Assembly: GCF_010731755.1 (NCBI RefSeq)
Contig: NZ_AP022589.1
Span: forward strand, 682,001-746,000
Length of the DNA: 64,000 nt
Source: Mycolicibacter minnesotensis
Lineage (GTDB): Bacteria > Actinomycetota > Actinomycetes > Mycobacteriales > Mycobacteriaceae
Reading direction: 5' to 3'
Under the pieces are notes generated by a model that saw only the letters and a list, made by a program, of their open reading frames with translations, was not told the origin of the DNA and searched no databases. Position 1 is the first letter of the stretch. Each line of letters starts with the position of its first letter. The translations under genes and the position numbers were made by a program. This document shows positions 1 through 7,016 of the stretch, piece after piece.

Positions 1-513
1 ACCGGCATCGTGGTGACCCCGGAGCTGCTGACCAAGCTGCGGCTCAAGTCCGCCCTGGTGCGTTCGATACAGGTCTGCGCGGCCCTGGACAGGATCCTGG
101 AACTGTCCGTCGAGCACACCTCGGCGCGGGTGCAATTCGGTCGACCGCTGTCGAAGTTCCAGGCGATCCAGCACCTGGTCGCCGACATCGCCGCCGAAGC
201 CGCGCTGGCCCGGGCGGCAACCGAAGCCGCTCTTGCCGCAGCCGTCGACAGCGATTGGTCGGCAACGAATCTCGGGTTCCTCGTTGCGGTGGCACGGTCC
301 TGCACCGGCCACGCCACCACGGTGGCGGTCCGCAACGCCCACCAGGCACTGGGGGCCATCGGCATCACCATCGAACACCGGCTGCATGAATACACCCGTG
401 CCGCATTGGCGTGGCGCTCGGAGTTCGGCTCCGTCCATCAGTGGGACGAAGAGGTTGCCCGCGCAGCGCTGGCCGCCGGCGCCGACGGTCTGTGGAGCTT
501 GATCGCCCACTGA
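1..513 (+). CDS. Acyl-CoA dehydrogenase, C-terminal part (5' truncated by window)
   Basis: The reading frame is open from the first base, so only the last ~170 residues are present. The visible part carries the helical C-terminal ACAD pattern: a segment reading RVQFGRPLSKFQAIQH, where family members bind substrate and FAD, and later a HQALGAIGIT stretch close to the HGA(I)G signature near the active site. Such enzymes introduce an alpha-beta double bond into acyl-CoA thioesters. The short, divergent C-terminus resembles subunits of the heterotetrameric FadE pairs that act on steroid side chains, but that is inference. The downstream cluster of steroid-type enzymes on the same strand agrees with a lipid or sterol role. 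Confidence 0.85.
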   Translation, partial: TGIVVTPELLTKLRLKSALVRSIQVCAALDRILELSVEHTSARVQFGRPLSKFQAIQHLVADIAAEAALARAATEAALAAAVDSDWSATNLGFLVAVARSCTGHATTVAVRNAHQALGAIGITIEHRLHEYTRAALAWRSEFGSVHQWDEEVARAALAAGADGLWSLIAH

Positions 514-528
514 CCCGCGGGGTGCGCG

Positions 529-545
529 GGTGTTCCACTGACCGG
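529..545 (+). promoter_or_regulatory. 17-bp motif, copy 1 (candidate operator)
   Basis: GGTGTTCCACTGACCGG occurs here and again, identically, at 6956-6972 between the KshA-like and KstD-like genes. A degenerate relative (CCGCTGACCGGGA) lies at 9435-9447 before the flavin reductase. This copy is ~90 bases before the NTF2-like gene. The three positions fit a shared operator of a local regulator; this is inference. Confidence 0.4.
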
Positions 546-635
546 TTACCGCCGTGTCACACGGGGCTGGTTCCCGGTTGACTCGCAGGAGCCCACGTTC
601 AGGTTCCGCACGATCGACACCGGGAGACGACTTTC

Positions 636-1142
636 GTGAGTACTGCCTCTGCTATCTCGCTGACCGAGCTGCACAACTTCGTCGGGGAGTTCTGGTACCA
701 CTACGACCAGGCTGACTACGCGCAGATGGGCGCTGCCTTCGCCGACGATGCCGTCTACCTGAGCCGTAGCGACTCCGGCTCCTGCCCGTTCGAGGAAGCC
801 CTCGCCGCTGACCTGAGCACCGCGGCGGTGATCGTGCCGTGGCTGACCGAGCACCGTGCGGCCAGCCCGTACCCGTTGCGGCACCACTCCACCAACCTGC
901 ACATCACCGGCACCGACGGCGATGTCACGTACGCCCGCTTCTACATCTTCGTCAATCAGATAACCAACTTCGTTCCGTTCGCCGTGTCCAGCGGCGTCAC
1001 CGAAGTCGGTGTTCGCCGCGGAGGCAAGAGCCGCAGCGGGTTGGAGTTCACCAAGATGTCGGTCGTCCTCGACGCCACCAACTCCGAACCCCTGTCCGGC
1101 AGCGGCCTTCCCGGCGCCGAGAACGCCCCGGCGACGACCTGA
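636..1142 (+). CDS. NTF2/SnoaL-like protein, possible dioxygenase small-subunit type
   Basis: 168 residues starting at GTG 636, with a purine-rich GGGAGA element about 8 bases upstream. The fold signature is that of the NTF2-like superfamily: an N-terminal helix (LTELHNFVGEFWYHYDQADYA), a short strand pair with AFADDAVYLS, and a terminal beta-sheet including TYARFYIFVNQI. Members include limonene-epoxide hydrolase, steroid isomerase, SnoaL cyclases and the beta subunits of ring-hydroxylating dioxygenases. No catalytic residue can be assigned safely. The SDR start codon lies 3 bases past the stop, so the two are co-transcribed. The exact substrate is unknown. Confidence 0.7.
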   Translation: MSTASAISLTELHNFVGEFWYHYDQADYAQMGAAFADDAVYLSRSDSGSCPFEEALAADLSTAAVIVPWLTEHRAASPYPLRHHSTNLHITGTDGDVTYARFYIFVNQITNFVPFAVSSGVTEVGVRRGGKSRSGLEFTKMSVVLDATNSEPLSGSGLPGAENAPATT

Positions 1143-1144
1143 CG

Positions 1145-2035
1145 GTGAATACTGACTCGTTGAGCGCGCGCGACGTCTTCGGTGGCGGTGTCGCCGTCAT
1201 CACCGGGGCCGGTGCCGGCATCGGCGCCGGTCTCGCCCGTCATGCACACCGCCTGGGGATGTCTGTGGTCCTGGCCGATGTCGACGGCGCCGCCGTAGCG
1301 GCGCTACGCGACGAGATCGTCGCCGACGGCGGTAGGGCCGTCGACGCGCTCTGCGACGTACGCGATCCGGACGCCGTCACCGCGTTGGCAGAACGCACCT
1401 ACCGCGACATCGGACCGGTACGGCTGCTGGTCAACAACGCGGGCGTGGAACAGTTCGGATACCTGTGGGATACCCCGGTGGCCAACTGGAACCGGGTGAT
1501 GGACATCAATGTCAGTGGCGTCTTCCACGGCGTCCGATCCTTCATTCCGAAAATGATCGCCGCCGGCTCCCCGGCCTGGATCTGGAATCTGTCCTCGATC
1601 GGGGGGGTGGCGGCGGTTCCGCTGCAGACCCCGTACATCGTCAGCAAGCACGCCGTGCTGGCGCTGACCGAATGTCTGCGGTTGGAGATCCAGCTGGCCG
1701 GCCACGACGAGCGCGTTCACGTCCAGGCGGTGCTGCCCGGCGCGGTGAAGTCCAACATCTTCGAGGCGGCAGGCGGCGTGGGCGCCGACCTGGCGGATGC
1801 CGACGTCGATGCCGCCGACGCACAGCGCGACGCGATGCTGGCGATCAAAGCGGGCGCGATGGATCCTCTCGAAGCCGCCGAAGTGATCTTCGAACAGTCC
1901 GCCCACGGTGCGTTCTATCTGTTGACGCAACCCGAGTACGTGCGTTCGGCGATGGCCGAGCGGGCCGAAGTGCTGACAACCCTTGTCCCGCCGCAGTTGC
2001 GGGACAAGCGCCGCTTCGATCCCGCCGAACACTAG
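1145..2035 (+). CDS. Short-chain dehydrogenase/reductase
   Basis: 296 residues from GTG 1145, 2 bases after the preceding stop. This start places the Rossmann glycine motif TGAGAGIG at residues 20-27. NNAG is at 97-100, the catalytic Ser at ~150-151, and Tyr164-x3-Lys168 within PYIVSK. These are classical SDR residues, so an NAD(P)-dependent alcohol/ketone oxidoreductase is expected. The substrate is not readable, but genes around it favour hydroxylated lipids or sterols. It is part of a + strand operon with the NTF2-like gene and the esterase, whose GTG follows 10 bases after the stop. Confidence 0.88.
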   Translation: MNTDSLSARDVFGGGVAVITGAGAGIGAGLARHAHRLGMSVVLADVDGAAVAALRDEIVADGGRAVDALCDVRDPDAVTALAERTYRDIGPVRLLVNNAGVEQFGYLWDTPVANWNRVMDINVSGVFHGVRSFIPKMIAAGSPAWIWNLSSIGGVAAVPLQTPYIVSKHAVLALTECLRLEIQLAGHDERVHVQAVLPGAVKSNIFEAAGGVGADLADADVDAADAQRDAMLAIKAGAMDPLEAAEVIFEQSAHGAFYLLTQPEYVRSAMAERAEVLTTLVPPQLRDKRRFDPAEH

Positions 2036-2045
2036 GAGCCCCACC

Positions 2046-3002
2046 GTGAACGGGCCACACCGCCCTGCGCTAGACCCCGATGCCGCTGCCAGGGTTGCTG
2101 CCTTCGGCCCGCCGACCCCGATCCGGGAACGCGGCCTCGATCAGGTACGTGCATCCTTGGAATCCGCACCGTTGCCGCCGGACATGCCGGAAATGGCTGA
2201 GGTCGCCGACGCGGTGATACCCGGCCCGGGTGGCCCGATTCCCGCTCGGATTTACCGCCCACGGCCCGACACAGGACTGTCACCGGTGATCGTGCACCTG
2301 CATGGCGGCGGACTGGTAATGGGCTCCAATCACTCGTTCGAACCGATGTCCCGTGCGCTGGCGGCCGCCAGTGGCGCGGCGGTGATCGCCGTCGACTACC
2401 GCCTGGCGCCGGAGAATCCGCCGCCGGCACAGTTCGAGGACGCCATGGCGGCCACCGATTGGACAGCCGCCCACGCAACGGAGCTCGGCCTGGATCGGCA
2501 ACGACTGGTGATCGCCGGCGACAGCGCCGGCGGCGGCGTGGCGGCGGCAATCGCCTTGGCCGCACGCGACCACGGCGGGCCCCCGATCTTCGCCCAGCTC
2601 CTGATGTATCCGGGCGTGGACCGCGACATGGCTGCGGCCTCGGTGCTCCGGAACCTCGATGCGCCGATGCTCTCCCACGACGACATCGTCTACCTGCACG
2701 AGTTGGCCGATATCGGGGCGGGTTGCCCGCACGACATCCGCCGGGTCCCGGCCTATGCCACCGACCTGCGCGGACTGCCGCAAGCCATCGTCGTCACCGC
2801 TGAGCTCGATCCGATCAGCGACTGGGGCGAGCGCTACGCCGGCCGGCTGCGCGATGCCGGAGTGCAGACTACGATCACCCGCTATCCGGGCATGTACCAC
2901 GGCTTCCTGATGCGCTCCGAGGCAACTGCACGAGGACGGCTGGCCATGGCCGAGATCGGGGCGTTGTTGCGCGCGAAGTTCACCCACCCGCTGCCCTTCT
3001 AG
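2046..3002 (+). CDS. HSL-type alpha/beta hydrolase (esterase/lipase)
   Basis: 318 residues from GTG 2046, chosen because it lies 10 bases after the SDR stop and next to a GGAG-like element. Hormone-sensitive-lipase family marks are complete: oxyanion-hole HGGG at 86-89, nucleophile GDSAGGG with Ser160, acid Asp255 within AELDPISD, and base His285 within YHGF. There is no signal peptide, so it is probably cytosolic. This family (the Lip series in mycobacteria) hydrolyses short-chain esters. Position at the end of the SDR operon suggests removal of an ester group from a catabolic intermediate. Substrate unknown. Confidence 0.9.
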   Translation: MNGPHRPALDPDAAARVAAFGPPTPIRERGLDQVRASLESAPLPPDMPEMAEVADAVIPGPGGPIPARIYRPRPDTGLSPVIVHLHGGGLVMGSNHSFEPMSRALAAASGAAVIAVDYRLAPENPPPAQFEDAMAATDWTAAHATELGLDRQRLVIAGDSAGGGVAAAIALAARDHGGPPIFAQLLMYPGVDRDMAAASVLRNLDAPMLSHDDIVYLHELADIGAGCPHDIRRVPAYATDLRGLPQAIVVTAELDPISDWGERYAGRLRDAGVQTTITRYPGMYHGFLMRSEATARGRLAMAEIGALLRAKFTHPLPF

Positions 3003-3142
3003 GTGGTCCAGCTCCACAACTAAGGGCTGACTAACGTCCCGATGGTTGGACACCAAGGGTTCGGGATACCGGTGGCGCCGCACACAATCGAGACCAGCAA
3101 TGGCGTAGTTCAACGCCGGAACCGAATGAAGGAGTACTTGTG

Positions 3143-4219
3143 ATGCTCACCGAAGAGCGGCGAATGGAGCTGTCCGACATCCTGCGCCCCGCTTCGCCCC
3201 CACGCGAGATCGCCGACGTCTACACCGACGACCAGCGGGAGCGCCTTCTCGACGTGGTGCGCAAGGACGGTCCCTGGAGCTTGATCATCGCCCAGCACTT
3301 CGCTTCTCCCGAAGAGCTGATCGCCACGATGAGCGGCCGGTTCCCGGAGGGGTTCACCCCCACCCTGGACTTGTTCCTGACGCCGACGTTTCGCGGCTTC
3401 CTGGCCAACCACGGCACCGTGCTCTACCCGGAGCTGCACGACTGCTTCTACAACGCCGAGTTCCTGGAGATGGCCAAGTCGTATTGGAACGCCAAGTACG
3501 CCAAGCCGCAGATGATGTTGTTCAACATCAACGGCCCCTGCGCCAATCGCGACCCCGGACACCTCGATTCGCCGAGTTTCCGCGGCGTACGTTACGAGAA
3601 CGCCCCGACCTGGCTGGTCAGTGTGATGGGCAAGTCCGGGCTGTTTGCGGATTACATGATCAAGATGGCACAGGTCATCACCTGGTTCTCGCTGGACCAG
3701 GGCAGCGGATTCACCTACTGGCCGAACGGCCCCCTGCGGGCGCCCGAACGGCTTCAGCCGCCGGTCTATAACCGCGGTGTCGTGGTGCAGAACGAGATGC
3801 TGGTGCACCGGGGAGAGGCGAACGGCCCCCTTGAGCAGCAAGTGCCTGCCGGGCTGGCCTTCGACACGCTGTTCGCGGGCGACCCGAACTCCCAGGATCA
3901 CTGGGTGCTCAAGAACGGCGACGACGTCATCGCGCGCCATCACACCGACGAGCTGCGCTTCCTGGTGCACTGGTCTTCGGAGGTCTACGAGGACTTCGAC
4001 GAGCTCAAGAAGAACATGGACCATTCCGACGATCTGACGATCGACAAGACCATCGACATGATGGTCGATGACTTGAGCAAGAAGGGTTACAAGCTCGATA
4101 TCCCGAGCGAGCCACTGCACGACGCCGAGTTCATCGGCGCACTCAACGCGGGCTACGACCTCGGCGGCCCTGCGGTGTATCCGCAAGAAGCGCCGTTGAG
4201 CGCATTCCAGTTCGCCTGA
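3143..4219 (+). CDS. Conserved protein of unknown function with possible HxD...H iron site
   Basis: 358 residues. ATG 3143 is preferred over GTG 3140 because the AAGGAG element at ~3129-3134 is better spaced. I do not recognise a named family. Visible points: no signal peptide or membrane segment; an aromatic-rich middle; GHLDSPSFRG giving His140-x-Asp142; and NEMLVHRGEANG giving His222 about 80 residues later. That spacing is reminiscent of the facial triad of 2-oxoglutarate/Fe(II) oxygenases such as the phytanoyl-CoA dioxygenase group, although overall similarity is not evident by eye. The lysine/aspartate-rich C-terminal part contains repeated acidic helices. It is monocistronic, 140 bases after the esterase and followed by a 358-base gap. 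Confidence 0.75.
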   Translation: MLTEERRMELSDILRPASPPREIADVYTDDQRERLLDVVRKDGPWSLIIAQHFASPEELIATMSGRFPEGFTPTLDLFLTPTFRGFLANHGTVLYPELHDCFYNAEFLEMAKSYWNAKYAKPQMMLFNINGPCANRDPGHLDSPSFRGVRYENAPTWLVSVMGKSGLFADYMIKMAQVITWFSLDQGSGFTYWPNGPLRAPERLQPPVYNRGVVVQNEMLVHRGEANGPLEQQVPAGLAFDTLFAGDPNSQDHWVLKNGDDVIARHHTDELRFLVHWSSEVYEDFDELKKNMDHSDDLTIDKTIDMMVDDLSKKGYKLDIPSEPLHDAEFIGALNAGYDLGGPAVYPQEAPLSAFQFA

Positions 4220-4577
4220 GCGCCCCGAAACGTCGATGAGCTACGTGAATCCAAATTCCGTGTGGCCCAAAGTGTGCCTCTCGGGCCAGTGAGGTAGGTG
4301 CATGAGAACTTGCCGGAGCCTGGTTCGGAAAGGTATTGCGGTACCCGCTTAGGCGATCTGCTTCAGGCCAACTTGCCGAGAACAATTGGGAACTCGCGTG
4401 TTCGAAGGGTATGCAGTAGACGCCGAACGCGTGGCAAGTCCCCGTCTACACCGATTCGCCGCCAGGCCAGTTCCGCAACCGGCTAGGTCGGTCAATCCGA
4501 GTCGCGATGGTTGAACACCGCGGGCGGACGCAATCAACTTTCTGCACCGCAATACGTAGATCGGAAAAGGGTACCCA
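4220..4577. other. Intergenic region without recognisable gene
   Basis: 358 bases between the unassigned protein and the next hydrolase. Base composition is visibly less GC-rich than in flanking genes. Short open frames here have no convincing start, codon bias or similarity. A GTTCC-n3-ACCGG-like sequence lies at 4470-4482 and a GGAAAAGG ribosome-binding site for the next gene at 4563-4570. Otherwise I see nothing in it. Confidence 0.5.
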
Positions 4578-5369
4578 ATGAGCTCGATTGAGACAGTAGT
4601 CACCAGCGACGGTGTGAAGATTGGCTGCCATACGGCTGGGCAAGGTCCACCTCTACTACTGGTGCACGGTGGGGGCGGCGATCACTCACGTTGGACGAAT
4701 ATTCTTGGCCAACTCAATCAGGGGTTCACCACCTACGCGATGGATCGCCGGGGGCGGGGTGCCAGTACCGACGGTGCCGGCGCGTACAGCATTGAAGCCG
4801 AATTCAACGATGTCGCGTCTGTCATTGACGCAATCGGTAGCCCAGTCGACGTCCTTGCCCACTCATTCGGCGCGTTGTGCGCGTTGGAGGCGGCCCTGCG
4901 GACACCGCATGTTCGCCGCCTCGCACTGTACGAACCACCGCTGCCTGTCGGTGTCGACTTCTATCCGGCCGGTTTCGTCAAGCACCTCAGCGATCTGCTC
5001 GACGCCGGCGATCGCGACGGATTGGTGGCAGCCATGTTCACCCAAACTGATACGCGGGCAAGCGATCTGGCGATAATGCAGAATCTCCCTGTTTGGCGCA
5101 AGCGAGTTGACGTCGCACACACGATTCCACGCGAAATCCAGGCGCTATCCGGCACATATCAACCGGACTTCGACAGATTCTCGCAGATTGAGGTGCCGGT
5201 GATGCTGCTGACCGGGAGCGACAGCCCGGCGCCATTGAAATTGGCCGCTGAACACCTAGGCAGGGCACTTCCTGACGTAAGGGAGGTGGTCCTGAACGGT
5301 CAGGCGCATTTTGCAATGGATACGGCTCCCGACATGTTCTTGCGCGAGATACACATGTTTTTCGAGTGA
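4578..5369 (+). CDS. Alpha/beta hydrolase fold protein
   Basis: 263 residues from ATG 4578, preceded by GGAAAAGG 8 bases upstream. It has the classical fold: HGGGGDHSRW oxyanion segment at 30-39, nucleophile elbow LAHSFGA with Ser96 (Ala replaces the usual first Gly), acid Asp215 in TGSDSPAP and base His244 in GQAHFAM. There is no signal sequence. Similar proteins include non-haem peroxidase-like and lactone/ester hydrolases; the substrate is not predictable. Codon use is somewhat more AT-tolerant than in neighbours and the gene sits between two unusually long or AT-richer spacers, so it may be a separate acquisition. Confidence 0.85.
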   Translation: MSSIETVVTSDGVKIGCHTAGQGPPLLLVHGGGGDHSRWTNILGQLNQGFTTYAMDRRGRGASTDGAGAYSIEAEFNDVASVIDAIGSPVDVLAHSFGALCALEAALRTPHVRRLALYEPPLPVGVDFYPAGFVKHLSDLLDAGDRDGLVAAMFTQTDTRASDLAIMQNLPVWRKRVDVAHTIPREIQALSGTYQPDFDRFSQIEVPVMLLTGSDSPAPLKLAAEHLGRALPDVREVVLNGQAHFAMDTAPDMFLREIHMFFE

Positions 5370-5436
5370 ACTGCGGGCCGTTGTCTACCAACCGAACATT
5401 CGGACCACACGAAAGCCCCCACATGAGCCGTCCGAC

Positions 5437-5727
5437 TCAGAGTTCGTCGAGAACGGGCACCGAACCCATGCTTGCCGCTTGCTCTATCGAAGCGCGCAAC
5501 ATCGGGCACACCAGAAAGGGCGCGGGCCGTAGGAGCGTGCCGTCCGTCGACGTCGATACACGGCACTCCCCCTGGCGCGGGCGCTCCTGGCACCGGGCCA
5601 CGGCAGCGCCGTTCCATTGCACACTGGTCTGTTCCCAGCTGCTCTTGCGGACCAGCACCCGCGCGCCGCACGATGCGCAGGTCACCGGCGTCATTGGCGC
5701 ATCGCTCAGCCGGTTATCCGGACGCAT
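5437..5727 (-). CDS. Small CxxC protein coupled to KshA-like oxygenase
   Basis: 96 residues. The ATG (5725-5727) overlaps the end of the upstream oxygenase gene by 14 bases, so translation is probably coupled. An internal ATG giving MTPVTCASCG (5694) is an alternative start. Four cysteines are visible: TCASCG near the N-terminus, ARCQER in the middle and LVCPML later. This gives a C-x2-C...C...C arrangement able to hold zinc or an iron-sulfur centre. The C-terminal LRASIEQAASMGSVPVLDEL looks helical. I do not recognise a named family. The context suggests an accessory or electron-transfer partner of the Rieske oxygenase; no more can be claimed. Confidence 0.65.
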   Translation of the reverse strand: MRPDNRLSDAPMTPVTCASCGARVLVRKSSWEQTSVQWNGAAVARCQERPRQGECRVSTSTDGTLLRPAPFLVCPMLRASIEQAASMGSVPVLDEL

Positions 5728-6880
5728 GATCTGACGTCGTCAGACCTACCAGACGGGGCAACCGGTTGGCAGCGATGTTGTCCTCCACCTCTTTCATCCA
5801 CGCTTCGCGCGGGCGGGTGGTGTCGATTTCGAACTCGAATCGATCCACCATGTCGTCGCTGACATCCTCGACGTCGACATAGAACTGCTCGTACCAGCGG
5901 CGCAACTGGTAGACGGGACCGTCCTCCTCGCACAGCAACGGGTTGTCGATGCGTGCTTTACGCCGCCAGATGGCCACATCCTGCTCGAAGCCCATCTTGA
6001 CGAAGTCGCCCAGCGCGATCGCCATCTGCATCGCCGCTTCCTCCGGCAGGTTTTCGGACTTCTCCACGGTGATCCCGTACTGCAGCACAAAGGAATCGGC
6101 GTCGATCGGATAGTGACAGTTGAGCAGCACCGTGCGTTGATCGCCATGCTGATAGTGGTAGGTCAGGTCGTCGATCATGAAAGACGGACCGTAATAGGAA
6201 GCCACCGAAGTGGTTCCGAGAATCGAGGCGCCCTCACCCGAACCGAGATCTGGCCGTGCCTCACTCATGTAGTACTGGGTGGCGACGTGACCCTCGAACA
6301 CGTTCTTGAAGCCGGTGGGAAGCCCGCCGTGAATATAGAAAAAGTGGGCCATATCGACGATGTTGTCGATGATCTCGCGGCAGTTGATGTCGACGATCGT
6401 GGTGTACCAGTGCCAGTCGGTCCAGTTCTCACCCCCGACACCTTCGATGCGCGGAATGGTCACATCGGCAGGCGGAGGGTTCTTCTGCGGGTCATTCCAG
6501 ACGAACAGCATCCCGTCCTGCTCCATGGTCGGCCAGGTCGCCGTGCGGGCCAACTTGGGAACCCGCCGGCTGTACGGGATCTTCTTGCACCGGCCATCGC
6601 CGCCCCACCGCCAGTCGTGGAACGGGCAGGCGATCTCGTTGCCCTTGACCTCACCGTCCGACAGGTCGCCGCCCATGTGCCGGCAGAAGGCGTCGAGGGC
6701 GTTGACCTTGCCGTCCTCACCGCGAAATACCACCAACTTGCCGCCGAATGCAGTGATGGCGTGCGGTTTCCCGTCACCGAGTTCACGCACCAGCCCAAGA
6801 CAATGCCAACCACGCGCGAACCGGGTCGGTGCGGCCTGCGCCTCGATCTGGCGAACCTCTCCGGGCTCTACCGATGTCAT
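5714..6880 (-). CDS. kshA: Rieske oxygenase, 3-ketosteroid 9-alpha-hydroxylase (KshA) type
   Basis: 388 residues from ATG 6880. An ATG 9 bases further upstream is in frame, but GAGG abuts it, whereas GAGG sits 9 bases before 6880. The Rieske cluster ligands are Cys66-x-His68 (FCRHMGGD) and Cys85-x2-His88 (CPFHDWRW). The mononuclear iron motif is Asp176-x2-His179-x4-His184 in DMAHFFYIH. Length and the stretches WRWGGDGRC and IDNPLL...YQLRRWYEQFYVDV closely match remembered M. tuberculosis KshA. With a reductase it would hydroxylate C9 of 3-ketosteroids, opening ring B. It faces a KstD-type gene across a 136-base spacer. Paralogues are common in environmental mycobacteria, so the precise substrate is uncertain. 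Confidence 0.9.
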   Translation of the reverse strand: MTSVEPGEVRQIEAQAAPTRFARGWHCLGLVRELGDGKPHAITAFGGKLVVFRGEDGKVNALDAFCRHMGGDLSDGEVKGNEIACPFHDWRWGGDGRCKKIPYSRRVPKLARTATWPTMEQDGMLFVWNDPQKNPPPADVTIPRIEGVGGENWTDWHWYTTIVDINCREIIDNIVDMAHFFYIHGGLPTGFKNVFEGHVATQYYMSEARPDLGSGEGASILGTTSVASYYGPSFMIDDLTYHYQHGDQRTVLLNCHYPIDADSFVLQYGITVEKSENLPEEAAMQMAIALGDFVKMGFEQDVAIWRRKARIDNPLLCEEDGPVYQLRRWYEQFYVDVEDVSDDMVDRFEFEIDTTRPREAWMKEVEDNIAANRLPRLVGLTTSDHASG

Positions 6881-6909
6881 TCTGGCCATCCTCGCTGTTC
6901 ATCGCTTGC

Positions 6910-6928
6910 AGAAACCGCTGTTGTTTCT
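6910..6928. promoter_or_regulatory. Inverted repeat between kshA-like and kstD-like genes
   Basis: AGAAAC, 7 bases, GTTTCT: six-base arms that are exact reverse complements. It lies in the divergent spacer 30 bases before the oxygenase start and ~90 before the dehydrogenase. It does not match the KstR core (AAC-n2-GTT with T/A flanks) or the KstR2 core as I remember them. It may be an operator for a dimeric repressor. Inference only. Confidence 0.4.
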
Positions 6929-6955
6929 AACACCGCCATGCTCGTGAAACGTCGT

Positions 6956-6972
6956 GGTGTTCCACTGACCGG
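6956..6972 (+). promoter_or_regulatory. 17-bp motif, copy 2 (candidate operator)
   Basis: Identical to the GGTGTTCCACTGACCGG copy at 529-545. Here it is 45 bases before the kstD-like GTG and 76 before the oxygenase start, a position where a regulator could act on both genes. Confidence 0.4.
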
Positions 6973-7016
6973 GCAGCGCTGCGGCGTACTGCGGCGATCC
7001 AGCCGAAAATCGGCCG

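Noticed and set aside
6907..6931. KstR or KstR2 operator between the ksh and kst genes
   Set aside because: The dyad present does not contain the AAC-n2-GTT core or the CAAG-n2-CTTG core remembered for these regulators.
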